A model generated the notes under the pieces. The model ran no database searches, was not told where the DNA came from, and was given only the letters and a program-made list of their open reading frames with translations. Position numbers and translations under genes: made by a program. Of a DNA stretch of 64,000 nucleotides, positions 47,757 through 57,097 are shown one piece after another; the first letter of the stretch is position 1; each line of letters opens with the position of its first letter. Source of the DNA: Aurantiochytrium sp. KH105 (taxonomy: Eukaryota > Sar > Bigyra > Thraustochytrida > Thraustochytriidae). The stretch lies in assembly GCA_003116975.1 (NCBI GenBank), contig BGKB01000065.1, positions 124,001 through 188,000 of the forward strand. The letters run 5' to 3'.

Positions 47757-50700
47757 ATGCTGCCGTCTGCGCAGTCACGTCGGCGAAGCAGACTGGCAAC
47801 GCGCAGGCAGACGATTAGTTTTTCACACGAGCTCGCCAAGCAGCTCGCCAAAGAAGTTGCTGAGCATGAGAGCAAAAGCACGAACCCGTCGTGGCGGAAA
47901 CAACGACGGCTGAGCCTCTGCAGCGAGGACCCAGGCGACGAGAGTCAGGGACCGCGGGCGCCAGCGAGGCCAGAGGTTGATGAAGTCTACAAACGCAAAT
48001 GCGCCGACACAATCCAGGCGCTCGCAAAGCATACCAAGCATGGCTTCACGCCGGTAGAACCGGCACAAATCGCAAAAGAGCTTGGAGCGATTGCCAAACC
48101 AAAGAACAGTGGGCAGAACGCTGCTCTTGGTGCCACCGAGGATGCTATTCTTGAGCAGAAACGCTTTCTTCGAGAAGAACGGATCCGCGAGTGTACTATT
48201 AGCCATGAGATCGCGACAAGACTTCGCAAGGGGCTCGTCAAAGAACCGTGGCTCCGGACAGAACTTGATGTTGGACTGCTCGAGGCATGGCTGCGTCCTT
48301 TTGCCTTGTTCCAAGACCTGAGCACGAACGCTCGAATGCACGTGGCCAGAGCTCTCCAAGTTGTGGTTGTTGATCAGGGAGAAGATATCTATCGAATCCG
48401 AGATCGGAATCTCCCTGGCATGTTTATTCTCTTGCAAGGCGCAGTACATCTCGTTGAGGAAGCTCTCAGCGAAAGCGGCGAGCCCAATGTATTTACGACG
48501 CTCTACGCGGGAGACGCTGTTGGCCAGCGATCTTTACTACAGCCCGGAGCCGAACGCGAGTTCACCGCGCAAGCTGCCTCGCGTTGCGTCCTCTTGCAGC
48601 TGAGCGTGAGCGCTTTTCAGCAACTCAAGGCTGCCGAGCAGGAAACGCACGAAAGTCTCCGGGCTGCACTCGAAGCGACGCGAATAGCGACTTCTTCCAT
48701 CATTGGTGCAGCGGACAAAATGGATGAACGCGCAGCGGAGGAGTGCAAGCGCTCGGCAACAAGTGCTTTCATTCTCCAGGCGCCACTGCTTCAGCTGTTG
48801 CCTGAGAAGCTTGCCGCCACGGTGTGTTCCAAAGCGGAGTTGCACAACTTCTCTCCAGGCGAGGAAGTCAAAGCAGATGGCATCTTGCTCGTCCTTCGAG
48901 GCTCAATACAAGTGACGACAAAGGCACCCATGGACTGGCGTCCAAGCACGGACGCAAACGCAAATTTGCTCAAGCTAAAAGGCTTCTTCAAGACTGAGGA
49001 TCTTTGGTGGTGCGGCCTGCGTTGCCAGAAAAAGTTTCGCTTGAAGACGAGCACACTTGGTCTGACCAGCATTTTCAAGCGCATCGGCGCGAACAGAGAC
49101 TCCGGCACGGACAATACAAAACCTCCAAAGAGTTGGAAGAACATGATTAGCAACGCGCTCGCCACTTCGACACAGGGAAACACAGATGTCGCCCCCCCTG
49201 GTGTCATCGTCCGCACAGAAGGTGCCGATGCGGAAGGGTTTGATTCTTTCGCGAACACGTTTGAACATGAGTTCAATGACAATGGCGACGGAACTGAGGG
49301 AAACGGCAACGATGACGACGACGATGATGACGATAGTAACGATGATGATGACAGTGATGATGATGGAAGGCTTGTTTCGACGGTGTCTCATCACGGCGAG
49401 TTGCCTAAGATTGAACCGTCGCCTCAAAGGAAGGGGAACAAGTTCGCTAGCATGCGGATCTCCAAGTTTGATGCGTCGAAACCACCGGGATCTGTTCATG
49501 GCGCGCAAAAAATTCGCCCAGGTTTCGTGAAACATGTGAAAGCACAACGACGGCGACGCTCAAGTGCTTCGCAGCAGGTTTTGGACGCGGAAAACTTTGT
49601 GGATCGCTTCCGCAAAAGTACCGTGGCTGCGGTGACGAGTCGACTGAGTTCCGAATGGCGTGAGAACGCCAGAGGCGAGCTTTGTCTGACGCGCTTGGAG
49701 TTCGGAAATGTGTTGTGCGAAGGCAACCTTTTGCGAGCATCGCAGAGCCACAGCTGCGGGCGAACAGTCTTTGACCAGGCAGATCATGCTGACGACGAAG
49801 ACGCGCAGCTTGTTGCCGACAAAGTCACGGGTTGTCTTGCGCTGGTTATTCCATCGTCGCTTTTGCGCGAAACGCTGGGAGCACGCAAGCTTGAGCCGGA
49901 AACAAGACGACGGACCAAGTCAGGAACGCTGATGGGCCACTTTTTCTCGCTAGCGCGCCAGCATCGAACGGATGCAGACCTCAGTGCAATCGCGCATCGA
50001 CTCCGAAACATGGCTTCCTTCTCTCAGCTCCCTCCAGCAACGCGCAAAGAGATTTGCCGCAATGCCAAGCTGGAAATGTACAGTGCCGGCGAGCTGATTG
50101 TGAGACAAGGCGATGTTCGCGCAGACAAATACTACCTCGTGCTGTGCGGATCGGCATCAGTCCTGAAACTCCCGTTCGAGCAGCCTGCGCGACGGATCGG
50201 GGACTACAGAGCCTCTTTTGGCTCATGCGTTCTTCTTTTGCAGCCCGGAGACGCGTTTGGCGAGGCAGCAATGGTCCGAAAGGCCGGACGCTCAGCGAGC
50301 GTCATTGCGCGCGAGGCGTGCTGCCTTCTTGCCATCGGATACGGCGAGTATGCACGAATTTTTCAGCTGAACATGTGTTGGGAGGAGCGCAAGCTGAAGC
50401 ATCACAGCGAGCTGACGCCAGACTTGCTCGAGGCCCTGAGACGCCCTCCTGCGCTGCGTAGCTCCGAGGACGTTGGAGCCCTTGTGGAGTGGTCAGCGAA
50501 CGTCGAGTTTTTCCAGCATCTCAACACTCGCGCTCGGCGACTACTTTGTTCAGAACTGCGGTACGAACGCTTGGAAGCAGGAACTCTTATCTTTCGCGAA
50601 GAGGATGAGGCAACCACTGCCTTTGTGGTCCTCTCCGGGGCTGTTTCGGTGCATCAGCGCGATTCGCAGAGTGTACAAGACAAGAATCTTTTGGTTGGGT

Positions 50701-52808
50701 CACGTGTGAACGAGGCGCAGTCCCAGCTCGGGTCGTGTGTGGATGTCGTGGTCGTTGGTCAGATGCTCCGGCGAGCGAATCCTCACGAGGTCGGCCGCCT
50801 TCGTTCCGGCATTGCTCAAGAATGGCAGCGCAGCGCCAGTGGAGTCACGCGAGGACTCACAGAACTTTGTGTTTTGGACACAGCAGTGATTCACAGGATG
50901 GTGGAAGACAACCAGAGCGTAATTTTGCCTGATCTCGTGAAAGAGATTGTCCAAAAACCCCTGGCGCAGCGCAGTGTGGGCGAGTCGCAGGCGCTCGAGA
51001 ATCTACTTATGCGCATTGGCTTCCTCAAGCAGTTATCGCACGAGCCTGCGGTGATGCAGCGTCTCTCGCAGCTTGTGCGATGCAAGGCGTGTCCAGCGGC
51101 CGATCTTCTCTTTCAGCAAGGTGACGAGGGGGACATGCTATACATTATTCTTCGAGGCTCGGTACAGATCCGCAAAGCAGCCACGCCTGAAGATGACGAT
51201 GCTCTCCCGGGAGCTGCGTCCGCTGTGCGCGTGTTGAGGCGTCAAAGGACTAAGCCAAAACTGAACTTGCGGCAGTGCATTACAGGTCTCAAGACAGGCA
51301 CCTTTCGTTTGGGCAGCGCGGAAGACTTCCATGTGCTCAATTTTCATTTTGGGGACCTCGCTGCCGAGCTCTCGATGGGCGACTCTTTTGGGGAGATGGC
51401 TTTGCTGCCGGATGCTACGACCCGAACCGGGACGGCTATCACGGTGGAGCCTTGTCTCTTCCTAACCCTCTTGCGGGACGATTTCGAAGAAACCTTGCGC
51501 TTGCATCTCAAGTCGTTGGTCTTTCAACCAAATTTGGCCAAAACAAAGCTTGCAAATCGGAGCGCTCTGAACCTTGTGGACCACATTCGAGGAATTCGCG
51601 CAATCCTGGATACTTTGGAGATTGGAAAGGCGCTCCGCACACTTGGGAATGGTCCTCTCAACGCAATATGCGAGCGCCTCGACTATACAGTGCTCACGCC
51701 TGGCCAAGTTATCGCGCACAAAGGAGACACAGCGCGCAGAATGTACATTATCGTCAAGGGTAGCGTGCAGGAGATCGCTTCCAGCGGTGAAGAGGGTGAA
51801 GGCGGGACCACCATATTCAAGTCAGGTGAAACGGTGCTGGAGGCGGCTTTGGCGCTGTCCGTGGCGCAGCACGCAACAGTGCGAAGCGTCGGCCGCACCG
51901 TAGTGCTCTCGCTTCCAGGGTTTTGGTACCGCAAGCTGTGGCCACCCGAGCTGCGATTGCAAGGCAAATTGATCATGCTTGAGCGCTCGACAGTCTTTGA
52001 GAGCGCGTACCCGCGTGAACTCGCGAGCTTGACGACTTTAATGCAGCTGCGCAAAGTTCCACGCAATGCGGAAATTGATTGCACGGGCCTGCTCGTGGTC
52101 CTGCGCGATGGCGCGTGTGAAGTCCACTCGCGCGAGCAAACTGGCATCGTGCTTGCAGAGCTTGGCCCTGGCGAGACATTTGGCGAAGGATATTGCTGCG
52201 GGCACGAAAAATTTCTCAAGCAGTTATCGCGTGAGCGACTCGTCAGTAAGTGCCAATCTGAAGTGTACGTCTTGGCAGCTGATCAAGTCGCGAATGTGCT
52301 AACGGCATCGACCATGTCGTATTTTACCAAAGTCGCGAGCGTCAAGCATGGCTGGCATTTGGCCTATCTCTCTCGTCAGGCCAAGGTTGCCCGCAGAAGC
52401 GACCACACCAGGGCCCAGCTTTTACTACGGGAGGCAATTCTTGAGCAAGGTCGGCAACGCAAGACGTTGGCACGCATCGGTCCAGATGCGACGCAACAAG
52501 CTCAGGGCGCAAGCAAAGAACTCGCTGCTGCTGCGGATGCGTTGGAGGGCCCTCAGCCGCGGTACCGTGGGAACCCTTTTCGAGGTGGCGACTGGACGCA
52601 GGTTCATTATATTTCGAAAGCGGAGTCTGCCGCCGCTGCGGAGGCAGCTGCTCGTAAGGCAACTGAGGAAGTGCGCGCTCCTGTGCGTGCTTCCGTTGCT
52701 GACACTGCGGTCCCCATGCTCTCGTGTCTTGGTCAAAAGATGGCCAAATCTACACGATCAACAACCTTGCAAAAGACGAAGAAAAACAACAAAAGCAAGA
52801 AGCTGTAA
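47757..52808 (+). CDS. Multi-domain cyclic-nucleotide-binding (CNB) protein without kinase
   Basis: The product is 1683 residues with about seven CNB-like folds, at about residues 178-298, 341-705 (split by a long acidic insert with poly-Asp), 752-870, 910-1051, 1086-1248, 1285-1398 and 1407-1518. Fold three has a near-canonical phosphate-binding cassette (GDAFGEAAMVRKAGRSAS) and fold five another (GDSFGEMALLPDATTRTGT). Both keep the Glu and Arg that bind ribose and cyclic phosphate in PKA/PKG, so these two probably bind cAMP or cGMP. The other folds have degenerate cassettes and may be structural. There is no kinase, channel or GEF domain. The C-terminus is Lys-rich. It could act as a cyclic-nucleotide-sensing scaffold or as a regulatory partner of a separate kinase; neither is shown. 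Confidence 0.88.
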   Translation: MLPSAQSRRRSRLATRRQTISFSHELAKQLAKEVAEHESKSTNPSWRKQRRLSLCSEDPGDESQGPRAPARPEVDEVYKRKCADTIQALAKHTKHGFTPVEPAQIAKELGAIAKPKNSGQNAALGATEDAILEQKRFLREERIRECTISHEIATRLRKGLVKEPWLRTELDVGLLEAWLRPFALFQDLSTNARMHVARALQVVVVDQGEDIYRIRDRNLPGMFILLQGAVHLVEEALSESGEPNVFTTLYAGDAVGQRSLLQPGAEREFTAQAASRCVLLQLSVSAFQQLKAAEQETHESLRAALEATRIATSSIIGAADKMDERAAEECKRSATSAFILQAPLLQLLPEKLAATVCSKAELHNFSPGEEVKADGILLVLRGSIQVTTKAPMDWRPSTDANANLLKLKGFFKTEDLWWCGLRCQKKFRLKTSTLGLTSIFKRIGANRDSGTDNTKPPKSWKNMISNALATSTQGNTDVAPPGVIVRTEGADAEGFDSFANTFEHEFNDNGDGTEGNGNDDDDDDDDSNDDDDSDDDGRLVSTVSHHGELPKIEPSPQRKGNKFASMRISKFDASKPPGSVHGAQKIRPGFVKHVKAQRRRRSSASQQVLDAENFVDRFRKSTVAAVTSRLSSEWRENARGELCLTRLEFGNVLCEGNLLRASQSHSCGRTVFDQADHADDEDAQLVADKVTGCLALVIPSSLLRETLGARKLEPETRRRTKSGTLMGHFFSLARQHRTDADLSAIAHRLRNMASFSQLPPATRKEICRNAKLEMYSAGELIVRQGDVRADKYYLVLCGSASVLKLPFEQPARRIGDYRASFGSCVLLLQPGDAFGEAAMVRKAGRSASVIAREACCLLAIGYGEYARIFQLNMCWEERKLKHHSELTPDLLEALRRPPALRSSEDVGALVEWSANVEFFQHLNTRARRLLCSELRYERLEAGTLIFREEDEATTAFVVLSGAVSVHQRDSQSVQDKNLLVGSRVNEAQSQLGSCVDVVVVGQMLRRANPHEVGRLRSGIAQEWQRSASGVTRGLTELCVLDTAVIHRMVEDNQSVILPDLVKEIVQKPLAQRSVGESQALENLLMRIGFLKQLSHEPAVMQRLSQLVRCKACPAADLLFQQGDEGDMLYIILRGSVQIRKAATPEDDDALPGAASAVRVLRRQRTKPKLNLRQCITGLKTGTFRLGSAEDFHVLNFHFGDLAAELSMGDSFGEMALLPDATTRTGTAITVEPCLFLTLLRDDFEETLRLHLKSLVFQPNLAKTKLANRSALNLVDHIRGIRAILDTLEIGKALRTLGNGPLNAICERLDYTVLTPGQVIAHKGDTARRMYIIVKGSVQEIASSGEEGEGGTTIFKSGETVLEAALALSVAQHATVRSVGRTVVLSLPGFWYRKLWPPELRLQGKLIMLERSTVFESAYPRELASLTTLMQLRKVPRNAEIDCTGLLVVLRDGACEVHSREQTGIVLAELGPGETFGEGYCCGHEKFLKQLSRERLVSKCQSEVYVLAADQVANVLTASTMSYFTKVASVKHGWHLAYLSRQAKVARRSDHTRAQLLLREAILEQGRQRKTLARIGPDATQQAQGASKELAAAADALEGPQPRYRGNPFRGGDWTQVHYISKAESAAAAEAAARKATEEVRAPVRASVADTAVPMLSCLGQKMAKSTRSTTLQKTKKNNKSKKL

Positions 52809-53244
52809 CCGTGCCCACGATGAGGTGAGCTCACGCGAGGGGTGACGTAGACGCGAGGGACCTTTCGCCAGCCAAGAAAGGCGGAAATGAGTATTTTTTC
52901 AAACAAAAAAATCACATGGTGGAGTTTTTCACACAAGCATCCGCCAGCCCACAAGGACGGGTAGTTACACCCCAACTGTTTTTCCTCCAAGAGGAGGGCC
53001 AGTGTTGCCTTTCGGAAACATGATGGGCTCAGATGTTGTTCACACATTTGACACCTAGGCCTATTTCTCTCGATTTCTTGAAGATAAAAATGATGTTGTC
53101 GTAGAAGGGAAACAAACGTATACAAGAGAAGGAAAGCAAAAGCAAAAAGCAAAGTCAAAGAAGAGTGAAGAAAACAATGAAACGGCAATGTCAGGCCAAA
53201 GCTGGGTTTGAGAAAAAGTCACTTGCTTGTTTTGGCGATAGGCT
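52809..53244. other. Convergent 3' region between the CNB gene and S-formylglutathione hydrolase
   Basis: A 436-base spacer where transcripts from both sides converge. It contains A-rich stretches near 52,890-52,910 and an AAAGC-like run at about 53,130-53,160. No gene is seen. Confidence 0.6.
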
Positions 53245-54126
53245 TTAGATGTGCTTGGCGATGAAGTCGAGGTGGTCATCGATAAAGGTGGCCATCGTGT
53301 AGTAGGAGTGGTCGTAGCCTTCCTGGAAGCGGAACTCGACATCGACCTTGTCGTTAGTCTTGGCGGCCTCAATGAAGTTCTCGGAAAGGAGCTGGTCAGG
53401 GTAAAAGTTGTCGGCAAGACCCTGGTCCGCAAAAATGGGGAGCTGGGGGCCCTCGTAGGACTTGACGAGCTCGGAAGCATCGTACTTGGCCCAGGCGGAC
53501 TTGTCTTCGCCGAGGTAGCCGGTGAAGGCCTTCTGGCCCCACTGGCAGTTCATCGGGTTGGCGATGGGCGCAAAGGCGGTGGCGCACTTGAACATGCCCG
53601 GGTTCTTGAGCGCGGTGATGAGGGAACCGTGGCCGCCCATGGAGTGGCCAGAGACAGCCTTGCGAGAGTCGTCGACGGGAAGCTCGGAGGCGATGAGCGA
53701 GGGCAGTTCGTCAGTCACGTACGAGTACATGTTGTAGTTCTTCTTCCACTTGTCGGTGGTGGCATCGACGTAGAAGCCGGCGCCGGAGCCAAAGTCGTAG
53801 CTCTCGTCCTCGCCCTCGATGTTGGCGCCGCGAGGGCTGGTGTCGGGAGCGACGAGGGCAAAGCCGAGCTCGGCGGCCCTGCGCTGCGCGCCGGCCTTGG
53901 TGGTGAAGTTCTCATCCGTGCAGGTGAGGCCGCTCAGGTAGTAGACGACGGGGACCTTGCTGTTCTCGCTTTGGGCGGGGAGGAAGACGGAGAACTTCAT
54001 CTCCAGGTCGCCGAGCACCTTGGAGGTGTGCGAGAACTGCTTGACCCATCCTCCGAAGGCCTTGTTCTGCTTGACGAGGTTGAGCGCCATCTTCTCGCTT
54101 CTCTTGCTATCTGCCTGTGTCGCCAT
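53245..54126 (-). CDS. S-formylglutathione hydrolase (esterase D family)
   Basis: The product is 293 residues, matching the usual 280-300 of the family. It hydrolyses S-formylglutathione to formate and glutathione, the second step of glutathione-dependent formaldehyde detoxification in the cytosol. The alpha/beta-hydrolase core is complete: [11 protein letters not shown] near 64-74, nucleophile Ser162 in GHSMGGHG, an acid residue in the [10 protein letters not shown] segment (233-241) and His273 in GYDHSYYT. There is no targeting peptide; the first 12 residues are extra compared with many homologues, and Met13 is an alternative start. Codons are strongly GC-ending, more so than in the giant genes, as expected for a well-expressed gene. 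It shares its upstream region with GOT1, which reads the other way. Confidence 0.96.
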   Translation of the reverse strand: MATQADSKRSEKMALNLVKQNKAFGGWVKQFSHTSKVLGDLEMKFSVFLPAQSENSKVPVVYYLSGLTCTDENFTTKAGAQRRAAELGFALVAPDTSPRGANIEGEDESYDFGSGAGFYVDATTDKWKKNYNMYSYVTDELPSLIASELPVDDSRKAVSGHSMGGHGSLITALKNPGMFKCATAFAPIANPMNCQWGQKAFTGYLGEDKSAWAKYDASELVKSYEGPQLPIFADQGLADNFYPDQLLSENFIEAAKTNDKVDVEFRFQEGYDHSYYTMATFIDDHLDFIAKHI

Positions 54127-54988
54127 TTGCGCGCAGCCAGCCCGTCACGCCAGCGGACGTCCACGCCACGTCCCCCAGTTTGCGTTTTGCATCGGGCGCG
54201 AGCGTGCGTGCGAGCGTGCGAGGCCCAGCCCATCCAAGACGTCGACCGTACCCATATCTTTCCTCGTCAGTCGTCGCCCTCCTCCTCCTGCCATGCCTTT
54301 CCGTCCTCCCTCCGCCTCCTCCCCTCTCCCTCTCAGGCCTTCTTCTCCTTCTCCCTCCCGGAGCGCCTCTCCTCGCCGTCACCCTCTGCCTCGCTCCTCG
54401 CTCGCCGCGCAATCTCTCTCTCCCCGTCCTCCCCGGGCTGCACGTGCGCGAGCTCCTGCGCCTTGTGCGCGTCCCCGACGTACCGTGCGCGTCTCCCGCC
54501 TCGGATGCCGATGCAGTTCTGCCTCGAGGCGCGCCGCCGCCGCAGAATCCTTTGGCCGCGGCGCCTCCGCGCTCCCGGCCCGCCGCCGCCGCGTGAAGTC
54601 GCCGCCGACGACGCCGGCAGGAAGGAAGCAAGCAAGGGAGGGCGGCCGGGAGCGAGGATCGATAGATATCGCTCCCGAGCGATCGCGGCGTCTCGTCCAG
54701 TCTCGCCTGGCCACTTCAGGGGGCACCCGATTGGCGCCCGGGCCCCCGATCCGGGGCCCCCGATCCGGGGCACCCGATCGCGCTGTGAGCGCCTGCCTGC
54801 CTGCCCACGTGGCGGTTTCCGGAGGAGCGGAGCGGGCGGCAGAGCGCGAGCGGACGGGAGGGCCCGCGCAGGAGTGGCCTCTGGGCAGGGGTCGCGGCGC
54901 GGCGCGCGCTGTTCCTTCGGCCTGCTGGTCCCGCGCCTTGCGTCCCTTTGCTCGTCCCTCTGGGCGCCGGCGGGTCCGGCTCGGGAGG
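54127..54988. other. Bidirectional promoter region of the S-formylglutathione hydrolase and GOT1 genes
   Basis: The stretch is first CT-rich (54,280-54,440), then very GC-rich. Near 54,736-54,780 it holds tandem GATCCGGGGC(C/A)CCC units that are self-complementary and could fold. An open frame on the + strand runs through the whole region into GOT1, but its predicted product is Pro/Arg/Ser low complexity and is not called. Confidence 0.6.
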
Positions 54989-55432
54989 ATGATGAGTGAC
55001 GTGCGCAAGATCGGCCTCGGCCTGCTGGGGCTCGGCGTGTTCTTCCTGCTGCTGGGCATGCTGCTGCTGTTTGACCGGAAGCTGCTGGCGATGGGGAACG
55101 TGCTCTTCCTGGTCGGCTTCACGCTGCTGAGCACGCCCAGGCGCACCGCGGAGTTCTTCGGCCTCTACGGCGACAGGATCAAGGAACGCTGGCAAAAGCG
55201 TTGGCGCGGCCTCATCACGTTCTTTGGCGGCATCTACATTGTCATGTCGGGCTACCCCATGATTGGCATGTTCATCGAGCTCTTTGGCTTCATCAACTTG
55301 TTTGGCTCCTTCTTCCCACTCGTGCTCGCGTTTTTGCGCAGCCTCCCGGTGGTCGGCCCGCTGCTCAATATGCCCGTTATTTCTACAATGGCGGACAAGA
55401 TCTCGGGCAAACCGAGCCAGTCGATGGTCTAG
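54989..55432 (+). CDS. GOT1-family vesicle transport protein
   Basis: A 147-residue four-helix membrane protein of the Got1/Sft2-like family, which works in ER-Golgi and Golgi vesicle traffic. The chosen start is the ATG at 54,989, giving MMSDVRKIGLGLLGLG, which matches the short cytosolic N-terminus of the family; a second ATG follows at once. Hydrophobic segments: about 9-28 (GLGVFFLLLGMLLLF), 33-50 (MGNVLFLVGFTLL), 73-92 (FFGGIYIVMSGYPMIGM) and 94-116. The conserved region around RPRRT/R-GLITFF and the SG-P-IGM motif is present. Length agrees with yeast Got1 (about 138). Confidence 0.93.
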   Translation: MMSDVRKIGLGLLGLGVFFLLLGMLLLFDRKLLAMGNVLFLVGFTLLSTPRRTAEFFGLYGDRIKERWQKRWRGLITFFGGIYIVMSGYPMIGMFIELFGFINLFGSFFPLVLAFLRSLPVVGPLLNMPVISTMADKISGKPSQSMV

Positions 55433-56256
55433 GCTTGTTTGCGGAGCTAGGCCGAGACGGGCTAGGCCGCCTCGTCAAGCAAGTAAAGCCAGCCAGCTGC
55501 CATCTGGAGAGCCTTCGCGCGCACGATGAGCGGAACCTGCTGAAGCAATTGATCGTTGGCTCATCAAGAAGGCTACATTACGTGGACCGAGCCGATGTGT
55601 GCATGGAATGGAAAAGCATCTACAAACTCTTTCTCTCTCGTCGGCGTGGTGTAATTACCTCCACATGTCACGACATCACATGTCATGACGTGCATTAGTT
55701 CGTTTCCTGTTGCTGAGAGGTTTTCAACCTCGACGTCGGAGGCTGGGTGCTGGGCTCTTTTCTCTCCTCCTCCTCCTCCTCCTCCTCCTCCTCCTCCTCT
55801 CGTCACCCTTTCCCTCTTCTTTTCCGTCGTCAGACGCTCGTATTTGTATCTCGTTAAGAAATGGGCCGCATCGGGAGTTGTGTCTCATACGGCAGCTCTC
55901 ATGCCTCTGTATCCATGCGCCCTTTTTTTATTTTCCAAAATTGAAGCGTCTTTGCCAAGATACCATGACGACCCTCTTACGTGAGGGTGAACACCTGCTT
56001 TGCGAAGAACGGACGGTCTTACAATTGTTTGCGCTTTAATCCTCTCTCTCTCCCCCCGAGCGTCGAGCGACGCAACTCTCTCCTTTCTCCCCTTCCCTAA
56101 AGAGAAAGAGGACAAAAGGAAAGTCTGACATAAAGGTAGAGTAGGTTCTCTTTGGTGTGTCATCTTTTTTCCTGCATACTGAGCAAGCCTCCTTCCTTCA
56201 GTCTGCCTTCAGGATGCCTTCAGGTTTAGAAATTCTAAAACTTAACTTCTTCTTTA
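55433..56256. other. Convergent intergenic region between GOT1 and LOG
   Basis: It holds a TCC trinucleotide run (55,763-55,800), two 12-base direct repeats ACATGTCA(C/T)GAC at 55,663 and 55,678 that also form an imperfect palindrome, and AT-richer DNA near the LOG stop. No gene is seen. Confidence 0.6.
55763..55800. repeat. (CTC)n microsatellite
   Basis: About 12 tandem CTC/TCC units follow the GOT1 gene. Confidence 0.93.
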
Positions 56257-57006
56257 CTACACGTCAACTTTATCCCACGTGGTTGCCAGACCGGGAGGAG
56301 GGCGATGAGACATGACCCGGTCGAGCATCACGGCAGGATCGGCCTCCATTACAACAATGTCGAGACTAGCATCATTGATAAAACCCTCGGAGGTGGCGTG
56401 CTTGAACATTTGGTGCATGGGCTCCCAAAACCCGCACGTATTGAGCAGGCCCACCGGCTTGTCGTGAATGCCAAGCTGCGTCCACGTAATGGCCTCGACG
56501 ACCTCTTCCATGGTCCCAAAGCCGCCAGGAAGCGCGATGAAGGCGTCTGCAAAACTCGCCATGAGTTGCTTGCGCTCGTGCATCGTCGAGGTGACCACGG
56601 TGTTGTCAATCTGCACGCCGACGCCCGACAGTTCGCGACCCGCCAGAGCGCGCGGAATGACGCCCACCACTGTGCCGCCGCTCTCGTGGACGGATCGCGC
56701 AAGCTCGCCCATGAGACCGACATCGCCGCCGCCATAGATAAGGCTGAAGCCCTGCCGCGCGATCTCCTTGCCGAGCGCTCGCGCCGCCTCGATGTAGGCT
56801 TGCTGGGCGCCGGACCTGGACCCGAGGAAGACGCAGACGCCCCTCCTGTCGCGGAGCGTCCTTCGCGCCGCCGCCACCATGCGCGCCTTCTCGTCGTCGC
56901 GCTCGCGCGCGCGCCGCACCTGCTTCTGGCCCGCGAGCCGCCGCCCGGCCCAGATGCCCACCATCATCGCCGCCGCCGCCGCCGCCGCCACGTGCTGCGG
57001 GCCCAT
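56257..57006 (-). CDS. LOG-type cytokinin riboside 5'-monophosphate phosphoribohydrolase
   Basis: The product is 249 residues from the ATG at 57,006. It carries the LOG-family Rossmann core: FLGSRSGAQ (about 60-68), LIYGGGDVGLMG (89-100), TMHERKQ (141-147) and the signature PGGFGTMEEV (160-169) followed by TWTQLGIHDKPVGLLN. LOG enzymes remove ribose 5-phosphate from cytokinin nucleotides; many microbial relatives act more broadly on nucleoside monophosphates, so the exact substrate is open. The first 30 residues (AAAAAAAMMVGIWAGRR) are hydrophobic and Ala-rich, absent from most LOGs, and could be a membrane anchor or targeting signal. The open frame extends further upstream across an ambiguous base at 57,086, but that part has no family similarity. 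The gene lies about 90 bases from the divergent HEAT gene. Confidence 0.9.
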   Translation of the reverse strand: MGPQHVAAAAAAAMMVGIWAGRRLAGQKQVRRARERDDEKARMVAAARRTLRDRRGVCVFLGSRSGAQQAYIEAARALGKEIARQGFSLIYGGGDVGLMGELARSVHESGGTVVGVIPRALAGRELSGVGVQIDNTVVTSTMHERKQLMASFADAFIALPGGFGTMEEVVEAITWTQLGIHDKPVGLLNTCGFWEPMHQMFKHATSEGFINDASLDIVVMEADPAVMLDRVMSHRPPPGLATTWDKVDV

Positions 57007-57097
57007 GGCGCGCCGCAGCCGCCGCAGGCAGCCGCGTCCGGCAGGGCCTTCTCCGCGCGCGCAAGGCCGGCCTGCGCGGGCTCGCNCGTCACGGGAG

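Noticed and set aside
53957-54988. + strand extension of the GOT1 reading frame (over 340 codons)
   Set aside because: It begins antisense to S-formylglutathione hydrolase and runs through low-complexity promoter DNA; the GOT1 family starts at the ATG at 54,989.
56305-57097. + strand extension of the HEAT reading frame
   Set aside because: It is the mirror of the conserved LOG coding sequence, so it is an antisense shadow, not an N-terminal domain.
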